Source: Streptomyces sp. B3I8 (GTDB lineage Bacteria; Actinomycetota; Actinomycetes; Streptomycetales; Streptomycetaceae). Taken from it: a DNA stretch of 64,000 bases. The notes under the pieces were generated by a model. It searched no databases. It saw only the letters and a list, made by a program, of their open reading frames with translations, and was not told the origin of the DNA. Positions 18,940 through 26,840 of this stretch are shown one piece after another. How positions within the stretch are numbered: position 1 is the stretch's first letter; each line of letters starts with the position of its first letter. The stretch is taken from positions 5,345,501-5,409,500 of the forward strand of contig NZ_JAUSYN010000002.1 of the NCBI RefSeq assembly GCF_030816915.1, in the 5' to 3' direction. The position numbers and the translations under genes are program-made.

Positions 18940-20087
18940 CGGACAACGCGTGGACGCGGTGGCCCTCCCGGGAAGCGCTCGGCAGGACGGGGGCGTCCCG
19001 GCCCCGGCGAGCGTTCAGTTGGACGGTACGGGTGTCGGTTCTGGCCATGCTGTTGTGGGGCGCGCTGCGGGACGCCTCGGTGGGGGGCTGGGCACTCGGC
19101 GCGGCGGTGGCGGGCACGATCGCGGCGGCCGTGGCCGTCTGGGCGCTGTACCGCACGACCTTCGCGCACCGGCTGGTGCCGTCGCTGGCGCTCCTCGCGC
19201 TCCTCCTGGCCGCGGGGGTCGCGGCCCGGGCCACCGGGCTGACCGTGCCGGCTCTGGTGATCTGGTGCGGCTGTGCCGTGACGGCGCTGGAGCGGCTTCC
19301 CCTCGTCGCGGCCCTGCCTGTCGGCTCGCTCGCGCTGTCGGGGTATGCGGTGGTCAACGACGACGCACGGCTGACCACCGTCGCGACGACCGCAGGGCTC
19401 GCGCTCGCCGGGTATGTGCTGAGGCTGGACGCCGAGGCGCGGGGCCAGGCGCAGCGGCTGCTCGCGCAGGAGCGGGCGGCGCGGGTGGCGGAGGCGGAGT
19501 CGGCGGCGCTGGCGGAACGGGCCCGGATAGCGCGGGAGATCCACGACGTGCTGGCGCACAGTCTCTCGGCGCAGCTGGTGCACCTGGAGGCGGCCCGGTT
19601 GCTGATCGAGAGGGGGGCCGAGCGCGAGCGCATACTCGAGCGGGTCGTGGCGGCCCGGGGGATGGCCAGGGAAGGGCTGGCCGAGACGCGGCAGGCACTG
19701 TCCGCGCTGCGGGGCGAGGTGTCCCCGGTGGAGGAGTTCCTGGCCGAGCTCGTCACTCTGGAGGACGGGGCCGACATCACCGTCCTGGGGGAACGTCGCC
19801 CGCTGCCGGCCGAGGCGTCGCAGGCGGTGCGCAGGGTCGCCCAGGAAGCGTTGACCAACGTCCGCAAACACGCCCCGGGCGCCAGGGTGCACCTCAGGCT
19901 GGAGTACGCGCGGCGGCACGTGACGCTGGACGTGCGCGACACCGGGGGTCCGTCGGGTGAACTGAGCGGTACGGGCGGCGGGTACGGTCTGCTGGGCATG
20001 CGGGAACGGGCCGAGTTGCTGGGCGGTTCGCTGGAGGCCGGGCCGGGCGAGGAGGGGTTCGTGGTGACGTTGAAGGTGCCGGTATGA
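18936..20087 (+). CDS. NarL-type sensor histidine kinase
   Basis: This encodes 383 aa from GTG 18936, overlapping the previous stop. Four to five membrane helices occupy about residues 28-165, followed by a short coiled coil. The HisKA_3 dimerisation domain is RARIAREIHDVLAHSLSAQL, with phospho-acceptor His at about 203. The HATPase domain has QEALTNVRKHAPGARV and GYGLLGMRERAELLGGSLEAG. It forms a two-component system with the next gene (4-nt overlap). The signal is unknown and is probably sensed in or at the membrane. Confidence 0.92.
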   Translation: MTDNAWTRWPSREALGRTGASRPRRAFSWTVRVSVLAMLLWGALRDASVGGWALGAAVAGTIAAAVAVWALYRTTFAHRLVPSLALLALLLAAGVAARATGLTVPALVIWCGCAVTALERLPLVAALPVGSLALSGYAVVNDDARLTTVATTAGLALAGYVLRLDAEARGQAQRLLAQERAARVAEAESAALAERARIAREIHDVLAHSLSAQLVHLEAARLLIERGAERERILERVVAARGMAREGLAETRQALSALRGEVSPVEEFLAELVTLEDGADITVLGERRPLPAEASQAVRRVAQEALTNVRKHAPGARVHLRLEYARRHVTLDVRDTGGPSGELSGTGGGYGLLGMRERAELLGGSLEAGPGEEGFVVTLKVPV

Positions 20088-20764
20088 CGTCGGAGGAGGA
20101 CGGGAAGCCGGTGCGGGTCGTCGTCGCGGACGACCAGACGGTGGTGCGCGAGGGCATCGTGATGCTGCTCGGACTGCTGCCGGGATTGGACGTCGTGGGC
20201 GCGGCCGGTGACGGGGAGGAGGCCGTGCGGCTCGTCGGGGAACTGGCACCTGACGTGGTGCTGATGGACCTGCGCATGCCCCGCTGCGACGGGGTGGAGG
20301 CGACGCGGCGCGTCCGGGCCGAGTACCCGGGCACCCAGGTCGTCGTGCTGACCACGTTCGGGGACGACGAGTCACTGTTCCCGGCGCTCAGGGCGGGTGC
20401 GCGGGGCTATCTGACCAAGGACGCGGGGGGCGACGAGATCGTGCGGGCGGTGCGCAACGTGGTCTCCGGACAGGCCGGCCTCGCCCCGAGCATCCAGCGC
20501 CGACTGCTGGAGCGGCTGGACCGGCCCGAGACGGTCGTGACGTCCCCCGAGGAGGCACCGGACGGGCTCACCGTGCGGGAGGCGGAGGTCCTGGTGCTGA
20601 TCGCGGAGGGGCTCAGCAACCAGGAGATCGCCCGGCGGCTGCACGTCTCCACCGCCACGGTGAAGACCCACATCAACAACATGTTCGCCAAGACGGGGCT
20701 CAAGGGCCGTGCGCAGGCGGTGCGTTACGCCTTCCGGAAGGGATTGGTGAGACCTGTCGAATGA
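20084..20764 (+). CDS. NarL/LuxR-type response regulator
   Basis: This encodes 226 aa. The receiver domain has the acidic pair at ADDQ, phospho-acceptor Asp62 in VVLMDLRMP, and conserved Lys in YLTKDAGG. The C-terminal LuxR helix-turn-helix is LTVREAEVLVLIAEGLSNQEIARRL followed by STATVKTHINNM. ATG 20084 overlaps the kinase stop. Likely targets include its own operon and perhaps the DUF485/symporter genes that start 71 bp downstream. Confidence 0.93.
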   Translation: MTSEEDGKPVRVVVADDQTVVREGIVMLLGLLPGLDVVGAAGDGEEAVRLVGELAPDVVLMDLRMPRCDGVEATRRVRAEYPGTQVVVLTTFGDDESLFPALRAGARGYLTKDAGGDEIVRAVRNVVSGQAGLAPSIQRRLLERLDRPETVVTSPEEAPDGLTVREAEVLVLIAEGLSNQEIARRLHVSTATVKTHINNMFAKTGLKGRAQAVRYAFRKGLVRPVE

Positions 20765-20834
20765 ATCACCTGATGGGGTGAAGACCTGAGGGAAGAAGAG
20801 TCGGGGAACCTCCTGGTCTGTCCATCCTTGGGCT

Positions 20835-21392
20835 ATGCAGTCACGCAATGACCGTTCCCCTGTCGTCGGGGGTACCGCCGAGGACCTCCCGGAGAACCAC
20901 GCACCCCGTGATCCGGTTCCCCCGGGCGGGGGGCGCGAGCCGGCCGCCGGATACGACGATCCCTGGTACGACGCGCTCGCCGCCGGCTGGGGCGAGGCGG
21001 ACGGTGCGGGCCTTACCGCGCGGGCGGTTCCGGCGCCTCGGCGGGAGTGTGAGCGGGGGGTGGCCGAGGTCTATCTGGAAGTACGGTCCAGCGCCGCCTT
21101 CCAGGAGGTGCGCCGTCGGTACCGCAGGTTCGTGATCCCGGGGGCGGTCGTCTTCCTCACCTGGTACGTGGGCTATGTCGTGGCCGCGACGTCCGCGCCG
21201 GGACTGATGGCGCGGCCGGTGGCGGGCGCGGTGAACGTGGCGATGCTGGCGGGGCTCGGGCAGTTCCTCAGCACGTTCCTGCTCACCTGGGCCTACGCGC
21301 GGCACGCCCGGCTGCGCCGGGACCGAGCGGCCCTGGATCTGCGCTGGAGCACACAGGAGTTGACGCGGAGCAGTGGGGGTGGGCGGCGGTGA
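20835..21392 (+). CDS. DUF485 membrane protein
   Basis: This encodes 185 aa. A hydrophilic N-terminus of about 85 residues precedes the DUF485 core, FQEVRRRYRRFVIPGAVVFL, with two membrane helices (about 102-122 and 130-152). DUF485 proteins (YjcH) are encoded with ActP-type acetate/solute symporters. The gene overlaps the symporter start by 4 nt, matching that arrangement. The ribosome site is weak, so the start is somewhat uncertain. Confidence 0.85.
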   Translation: MQSRNDRSPVVGGTAEDLPENHAPRDPVPPGGGREPAAGYDDPWYDALAAGWGEADGAGLTARAVPAPRRECERGVAEVYLEVRSSAAFQEVRRRYRRFVIPGAVVFLTWYVGYVVAATSAPGLMARPVAGAVNVAMLAGLGQFLSTFLLTWAYARHARLRRDRAALDLRWSTQELTRSSGGGRR

Positions 21393-22981
21393 CGGGGCAT
21401 CACCAGTCGCTGTCTCTGGCGCTGTTCAGCGGATTCGTGGCGGTGACGCTGGCCATCACCACATGGGTGAGCCGCAACCGGCACGGCTCGGCCGAGGAGT
21501 TCTACGCGGGCGGGCGGCTGTTCTCACCGATGGAGAACGGTTTCGCCCTCTCGGGCGACTACCTCTCCGCCGCCTCCTTCCTCGGCGTCACCGGGCTCAT
21601 CGCGCTGTTCGGGTACGACGGACTGCTGTACGTGGTGGGCTTCCTCGTCGCCTGGCTCGTGGTGCTGTTCTTCGTCGCCGAACTGGTGCGCAACTGCGGA
21701 CGGTTCACGCTGGCCGACGTCGTGGCGGCGCGCATGCGGGAGCGGCCGGTGCGCATCGCCGCGGGCACCTCGTCGGTGACGGTCTCGGTGCTGTATCTCG
21801 TGGCGCAGATGGTGGGGGCGGGCAGCCTGGTGGCGCTGCTGCTCGGCGGCACCGGCGAGGCGGCGCGGTCCTGGACGGTGATCGGGGTCGGCGCGCTCAT
21901 GGTGGTCTACGTGTCGTTCGGCGGCATGCGGGCCACCACATGGATCCAGATCGTCAAGTCGGTGCTGATGCTCGGCGGGACGGTCGTGCTGACGGTGTTG
22001 GTGCTGGTCAGGTTCCACGGGAACGTCGACGACCTGCTGCGCACCGCCATGGACCGCAGCGGGCACGGGGCGGCCTTCCTCGCGCCAGGGCTGAAGTACG
22101 GCGGCGGCTGGACCGCGCGGGCGGACCTCGTCAGCCTGGGGCTGGCGCTGGTCCTGGGCACGGCGGGCCTGCCGCACATCCTGTCGCGCTTCTTCACCGT
22201 GCCGACGGCCCGGGCCGCACGCCGCTCGGTGGTGTGGTCGGTGGGGCTGATCGGCGGCTTCTACCTGATGACGATCGTGCTCGGCTTCGGGGCCGCGGCA
22301 CTGGTCGGGCCCGAGGCACTGCGAAAGTCCGACGCCTCCGGCAACACCGCTGTGCCCCTGCTCGCGCTCGACCTGGGCGGCGGCCCCGACACCACCGGTG
22401 GGACGGTGCTGTTCGCGGTGGTCGCCGCCGTCGCCTTCGCCACGATCCTCGCGGTGGTCGCCGGCATCACCCTGGCCTCGTCGGCCTCCGTGGCCCACGA
22501 CCTTTACGCGGCCCTGCGCCGGACCGGGGGACGGCAGCGCGGGGAGGTCGGCGTGGCGCGGGTCGCGGCGGTCGGCGTCGGCGTCGTCGCGATCGCGCTC
22601 GGACTGCTCGCGCGCGACCTCAACGTGGCCTTCCTGGTGGGACTCGCCTTCGCGGTCTCCGCCTCCGCGAACCTGCCGGTGCTGATGTACACGCTGTTCT
22701 GGCGCGGCTTCACCACGCGTGGCGCGGTCTGGGCGGTCTACGGCGGCCTGATTCCCGCGCTGCTCCTGGTGCTGTTGTCCCCGGTGGTCTCCGGCAGTCC
22801 CGACTCGCTGTTCCCCGGCGTCGACCTTCAGTACTTCCCGCTGCGCAATCCCGGGATCGTCTCCATCCCGCTCGGCTTCCTGGCCGGCTGGCTGGGCACG
22901 GTCGTCTCGGCGGAACCCCCGGACGAGGCCAGGCACGCCGAGACCGAGGTCCGCTCGCTCACCGGCGCCGGCGCGGTGTGA
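21389..22981 (+). CDS. Sodium:solute symporter, ActP-like
   Basis: This encodes 530 aa with about 13 membrane helices, of the solute:sodium symporter family. Typical motifs include WVSRNRHGSAEEFYAGGRLFS near the N-terminus, NGFALSGDYLSAASFLG (the sodium-binding first helix region) and GTAGLPHILSRFFTVP. The partner DUF485 gene upstream points to an acetate, pyruvate or short-chain acid substrate. GTG 21389 overlaps the preceding stop. The neighbouring NarL-type system upstream, or the CitB-like regulator downstream, could control it. Confidence 0.9.
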   Translation: MTGHHQSLSLALFSGFVAVTLAITTWVSRNRHGSAEEFYAGGRLFSPMENGFALSGDYLSAASFLGVTGLIALFGYDGLLYVVGFLVAWLVVLFFVAELVRNCGRFTLADVVAARMRERPVRIAAGTSSVTVSVLYLVAQMVGAGSLVALLLGGTGEAARSWTVIGVGALMVVYVSFGGMRATTWIQIVKSVLMLGGTVVLTVLVLVRFHGNVDDLLRTAMDRSGHGAAFLAPGLKYGGGWTARADLVSLGLALVLGTAGLPHILSRFFTVPTARAARRSVVWSVGLIGGFYLMTIVLGFGAAALVGPEALRKSDASGNTAVPLLALDLGGGPDTTGGTVLFAVVAAVAFATILAVVAGITLASSASVAHDLYAALRRTGGRQRGEVGVARVAAVGVGVVAIALGLLARDLNVAFLVGLAFAVSASANLPVLMYTLFWRGFTTRGAVWAVYGGLIPALLLVLLSPVVSGSPDSLFPGVDLQYFPLRNPGIVSIPLGFLAGWLGTVVSAEPPDEARHAETEVRSLTGAGAV

Positions 22982-23089
22982 ACCGACCGGGAGCCGCGAC
23001 CGCGGGGCGCCGGTCGGCCCCCGGGTCGTCGCTCCGGCGCCCCCGGCCGGCACCCGCCCGGGCCCGCCGCGACGCCCGAGCTCCGCCCG

Positions 23090-23782
23090 TCACGGCGCCA
23101 CCCACGCGTACCGGTGCTCCGGGCGCCCGGTGTCGCCGTACTTCAGGGACAGGCTGAGCCGGCCCGCCTGCTCCAGGTGGCGCAGATAGCGCTGGGCGGT
23201 GGAGCGGCTCAGGCCCGTCTCGGCGGCCACCTCGTGGGCCGACAGAGGGTGCCCGGCACGGTGCAGCACCGCGCAGATGAGGTCGGTGGTCGGCTCCGAG
23301 TGGCCGCTGGGCAGCCCCGGGGCGGACGGCGCGGGCCCCGTCCGCAGCGCGCCGAAGATCCGGTCCACCTGCTCCTGTCCCGCCGGGCCGTGGCCGCCGA
23401 CCCGCTCCACCGTGCGGCGCAGGGCGGCGTACGACTCGAGGCGGCCCCGCAGCGCGGCGAAGGTGAACGGTTTCACCAGGTAGTGCAGCGCGCCGAGCCG
23501 CATGGCCGCCCGCACGGTGGCCACATCACTGGCCGCCGTGATCATGATGACATCGCTGCCATGGCCGTGTTCGCGCATGCTGTGCACCACTTCCAGCCCC
23601 GTACGGTCGGGCAGGTAGTGGTCGAGCAGCACCAGGTCGACGGAGGAACGCGCCACGGCGGCCAGCGCCTGCGCACCGCTGTGCGCGTGGGCGGACACCC
23701 GGAAGCCGGGAACCTTCGCCACGTACTTGGCGTTTATCTCGGCGACACGGAAGTCGTCGTCCACCACCAGGACGTCAATCAT
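23090..23782 (-). CDS. CitB/DcuR-type response regulator
   Basis: This encodes 230 aa from ATG 23782. The receiver has VVDDDF, phospho-acceptor Asp54 in LVLLDHYLPDR and Lys in YLVKPF. The C-terminal helix-turn-helix (HPLSAHEVAAETGLSRSTAQRYLRHL) is characteristic of regulators paired with CitA/DcuS kinases. The likely partner kinase is the gene at 26841-28553 on the same strand. The two are separated by an ABC importer operon on the other strand, whose promoter abuts this gene. Confidence 0.92.
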   Translation of the reverse strand: MIDVLVVDDDFRVAEINAKYVAKVPGFRVSAHAHSGAQALAAVARSSVDLVLLDHYLPDRTGLEVVHSMREHGHGSDVIMITAASDVATVRAAMRLGALHYLVKPFTFAALRGRLESYAALRRTVERVGGHGPAGQEQVDRIFGALRTGPAPSAPGLPSGHSEPTTDLICAVLHRAGHPLSAHEVAAETGLSRSTAQRYLRHLEQAGRLSLSLKYGDTGRPEHRYAWVAP

Positions 23783-23837
23783 CGGGCCTCTCCCTCAAGG
23801 CCGACGGGCGCGGTACCCGTTTGTTTTCGGCCTCCTG

Positions 23838-23865
23838 GTTGTAGCGCGAGCAAAACGAGCACAAC
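23838..23865. promoter_or_regulatory. Repeats in the divergent regulator/ABC importer promoter
   Basis: Adjacent near-identical 9-mers CGAGCAAAA (23847-23855) and CGAGCACAA (23856-23864) sit inside an inverted GTTGT (23838-23842) / ACAAC (23861-23865) pair. They lie between the response-regulator gene and the ABC importer start. They are a plausible binding site for the CitB-like regulator, based only on position and repeat structure. Confidence 0.35.
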
Positions 23866-23943
23866 AGGCTGTCGCAGGCAAAAGAACGTACAGGTCGCAG
23901 AAGACTGCTGTCGTGGCCCTCGTCACACCTACCGTTCCCGGCC

Positions 23944-24759
23944 ATGAGCGCAGACTTCAGCCCCGCCATCGAACTGCGGGGCGCCGGCAAGACCTTCAAG
24001 ACCCCCTCGGGGGGTCTGCACACCGCCGTCCGGGGGCTCGACCTCACCATCGGGCAGGGCGAGTTCGTGGCCGTCGTCGGCCCCACCGGCTGCGGCAAGT
24101 CGACCACGCTGACCCTCGTCAGCGGCCTGGAGGAGCCCACCGAGGGCGAGGTCCTCGTTTCCGGCCGGCCGGTGCGGGGAGTCGGCGACAAGGTCGGCTT
24201 CGTCTTCCAGCAGGACGCCACCTTCCCCTGGCGCACGGTCCTGTCCAACGTCATGGCGGGCCCCCGCTTCCGCGGCGTGCCCAAGGCGGAGGCGCGCGAG
24301 AAGGCGCGCGCCTGGCTGGACCGGGTCGGCCTCGGAGCCTTCGAGGACCGCTACCCGCACCAGCTCTCCGGCGGCCAGCGCAAGCGCGTCGCGCTCGCCG
24401 CGACCTTCGTCAACGACCCCGAGATCCTGCTCATGGACGAGCCGTTCTCCGCGCTCGACGTGCAGACCAGGGCGCTGATGTCGGACGAGCTGCTGGAGCT
24501 GTGGAGCGGCACCCGGGCCTCCGTCGTCTTCGTCACCCACGACCTGGAGGAGTCCATCGCCCTGGCCGACAAGGTCGTCGTCATGACGGCCGGCCCCGCC
24601 ACCGTGAAGCGGGTCTACGACATCGACCTGCCACGGCCCCGCAAGGTCGAGGAGGTACGTCTGCAACCCCGGTTCGTCGAGATCTACCGCGAGATCTGGG
24701 AGTCCCTCGGCGAAGAGGTCCGCATCACCCGTGAGAGGGGTGTCGCCGATGTCGCCTGA
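23944..24759 (+). CDS. ABC importer ATPase, nitrate/sulfonate/taurine (SsuB/TauB) type
   Basis: This encodes 271 aa. Walker A is GPTGCGKST, the Q-loop FVFQQDATFPWRTV, the signature LSGGQRKR, Walker B ILLMDEPFSALD and the switch His VFVTHDLEES. The FPWRTV motif is typical of the SsuB/TauB/NrtC branch. It energises the importer formed with the next two genes. The start of the permease gene lies inside its 3' end. Confidence 0.93.
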   Translation: MSADFSPAIELRGAGKTFKTPSGGLHTAVRGLDLTIGQGEFVAVVGPTGCGKSTTLTLVSGLEEPTEGEVLVSGRPVRGVGDKVGFVFQQDATFPWRTVLSNVMAGPRFRGVPKAEAREKARAWLDRVGLGAFEDRYPHQLSGGQRKRVALAATFVNDPEILLMDEPFSALDVQTRALMSDELLELWSGTRASVVFVTHDLEESIALADKVVVMTAGPATVKRVYDIDLPRPRKVEEVRLQPRFVEIYREIWESLGEEVRITRERGVADVA

Positions 24760-25624
24760 AGTCCTCCCCGAGACCGCGGTCGCCGTGACGGCGGCCGAGA
24801 AGACCGGCGCCGACCGTTCCCCGGCCCGCGCCCGTGCCGCGCGCCGGCGCAGACTGGTGGTCAACGCCGCCCGCGCCCTGGTTCTCGTCCTCGTGCTCGG
24901 CCTGTGGGAGCTGCTCTCCCGCACCGAGGTCATAGATCCGTTCAACTTCTCGATGCCGTCGAAGATCTGGGACCAGATCTGGACCTGGATCACCCACGGC
25001 ACGGCGCTCGGCTCGCTCGGCGAGCAGATCTGGTACACGCTCCAGGAGGCGCTGCTCGGCTGGGTGTTCGGCGTCGTCGCCGGTGTCGTCCTCGGTATCG
25101 CCCTGGGCCGGATCGCCTTCCTCGCCGACATCCTCGGCCCCTACATCAAGATCCTCAACTCGATCCCCAGGATCGTCCTCGCGCCGATCTTCGTCATCTG
25201 GTTCGGGCTCGGGCCCGCGTCCAAGATCGCCTCGGCCGTGGTCCTCGTCTTCTTCCCCGTCTTCTTCAACGCCTTCCAGGGCGCCCGCGAGGTCGACCGC
25301 AACCTGGTCTCCAACGCCCGCATCCTCGGGGCGAGCGACCGCCGGGTGACCTTCCAGGTCGTCATCCCGTCGGCCACCTCATGGATCTTCACCAGCCTCC
25401 ACGTCAGCTTCGGCTTCGCCCTCATCGGCGCGATCGTCGGCGAGTACATCGGCGCCACCAAGGGCATCGGCCTGCTCGTCGCGCAGTCCCAGGGCACGTT
25501 CAACGCGGCCGGTGTGTACGCCGCCATGGTGATCCTGGCCGCGGTCGCCCTCGTCGCCGAGGGGCTGCTCACCTTCGCCGAGCGCCGCATCTTCCGCTGG
25601 AAGCCGTCCGAGAGCGGCCGCTGA
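24749..25624 (+). CDS. ABC importer permease, SsuC/TauC type
   Basis: This encodes 291 aa from ATG 24749 (GAGAGGGG upstream), overlapping the ATPase gene by 11 nt. Six helices are predicted. The cytoplasmic EAA loop is NLVSNARILGASDRRVTFQVVIP followed by the conserved Gly region. A charged N-terminus of about 40 residues precedes the first helix. Substrate identity cannot be read from the permease; the SsuC-like family carries sulfonates, nitrate, thiamine precursors or aromatic acids. Confidence 0.92.
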   Translation: MSPEVLPETAVAVTAAEKTGADRSPARARAARRRRLVVNAARALVLVLVLGLWELLSRTEVIDPFNFSMPSKIWDQIWTWITHGTALGSLGEQIWYTLQEALLGWVFGVVAGVVLGIALGRIAFLADILGPYIKILNSIPRIVLAPIFVIWFGLGPASKIASAVVLVFFPVFFNAFQGAREVDRNLVSNARILGASDRRVTFQVVIPSATSWIFTSLHVSFGFALIGAIVGEYIGATKGIGLLVAQSQGTFNAAGVYAAMVILAAVALVAEGLLTFAERRIFRWKPSESGR

Positions 25625-25756
25625 CCGGACCGAGGCACCCCGCCACGCCCCGGCCGCCCGGCCCACGGCGCCCCCGCCGCTCCTGGCCTCCCGGCTCACG
25701 ACGCCCCGCCCCCCGACCGGCCTCTCCGCTCCACCCCACGAAGGACGTGAACCACC

Positions 25757-26824
25757 ATGCGCAAGAACAGCACCGCCAGACACGCCGCCCTCGCCGCCGC
25801 CGCCCTGCTCGCCCTCACCTCGCTCACCGCCTGCGCCGACGACGCCTCCAGCACGGCCGCCTCCGGCTCCGGCGGCAAGGGTGACGGCAAGGGCGTGAAG
25901 GTCAAGATCATGGTCGGTGGCCTGGACAAGGTCATCTACATGCCCGCGATACTCACCCAGCGGCTCGGCTACTTCGACGCCGAGGGCCTCGACGTCGAAC
26001 TGCTGAGCGAGCCGGCCGGTGTGCAGGCCGAGACCGCGCTCGTCTCGGGACAGGTGCAGGGCGCCGTCGGCTTCTACGACCACACCCTCGACCTGCAGAC
26101 CAAGGGCAAGCATGTGGAGTCCGTCGTGCAGTTCTCCCAGGCGCCCGGCGAGGTCGAGGTCGTCTCCAAGAAGCACGCCGACGACATCACCTCGCCCAAG
26201 GACTTCAAGGGCCGCAAGCTGGGCATCACCGGCCTCGGCTCCTCGACGGACTTCCTCAGCAAGTACCTCGCGGTCAAGAACGGCGTGAAGGTGAGCGACT
26301 TCAGCCCCGTGGCCGTCGGCGCGGGCCCCACGTTCATCTCCGCCCTCCAGAAGGGGTCGATCGACGCCGGGATGACCACGGACCCGACCGTGGCGCAGAT
26401 CCTGAGCAAGGACATCGGCAAGGTGCTCATCGACATGCGCACCCCGCAGGGCTCCCAGGAGGCGCTCGGCGGCCCGTACCCGTCGTCGAGCCTCTACATG
26501 CAGACCGAGTGGGTCGACAGCCACAAGGACACCGTCCAGAAGCTGGCCGACGCCTTCGTGAAGACCTTGAAGTGGATGTCCACGCACAGCGCCGCGCAGA
26601 TCGCGGACAAGATGCCCGCCGACTACTCCCAGGGCGACAAGAAGCTCTACACGGACGCGATCGACAGCACGCTGCCGATGTTCACCAAGGACGGCGTGAT
26701 GCCCGCGGACGGTCCGGCCACCGTGGAGCGGGTCCTCAAGGCGTTCAACCCCAACATCAAGAACGCGAAGATCGACCTGAGCAAGACATACACCACGGAG
26801 TTCGTGAAGAAGGCCACCGGCTGA
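25757..26824 (+). CDS. Lipoprotein solute-binding protein, SsuA/NMT1-like
   Basis: This encodes 355 aa with a lipoprotein signal: a basic N-terminus, a hydrophobic run and lipobox LTAC (Cys26), then a Ser/Gly-rich tether. The mature domain (MVGGLDKVIYMPAILTQRLGYF, DFKGRKLGITGLGSSTDF) is a type II periplasmic-binding fold of the SsuA/TauA/NMT1 family. It delivers substrate to the ATPase/permease pair upstream. The organisation beside a CitAB-like system suggests induction by the imported solute, but the substrate is not evident. Confidence 0.92.
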   Translation: MRKNSTARHAALAAAALLALTSLTACADDASSTAASGSGGKGDGKGVKVKIMVGGLDKVIYMPAILTQRLGYFDAEGLDVELLSEPAGVQAETALVSGQVQGAVGFYDHTLDLQTKGKHVESVVQFSQAPGEVEVVSKKHADDITSPKDFKGRKLGITGLGSSTDFLSKYLAVKNGVKVSDFSPVAVGAGPTFISALQKGSIDAGMTTDPTVAQILSKDIGKVLIDMRTPQGSQEALGGPYPSSSLYMQTEWVDSHKDTVQKLADAFVKTLKWMSTHSAAQIADKMPADYSQGDKKLYTDAIDSTLPMFTKDGVMPADGPATVERVLKAFNPNIKNAKIDLSKTYTTEFVKKATG

Positions 26825-26840
26825 CCGATCGGCTGAGCGG

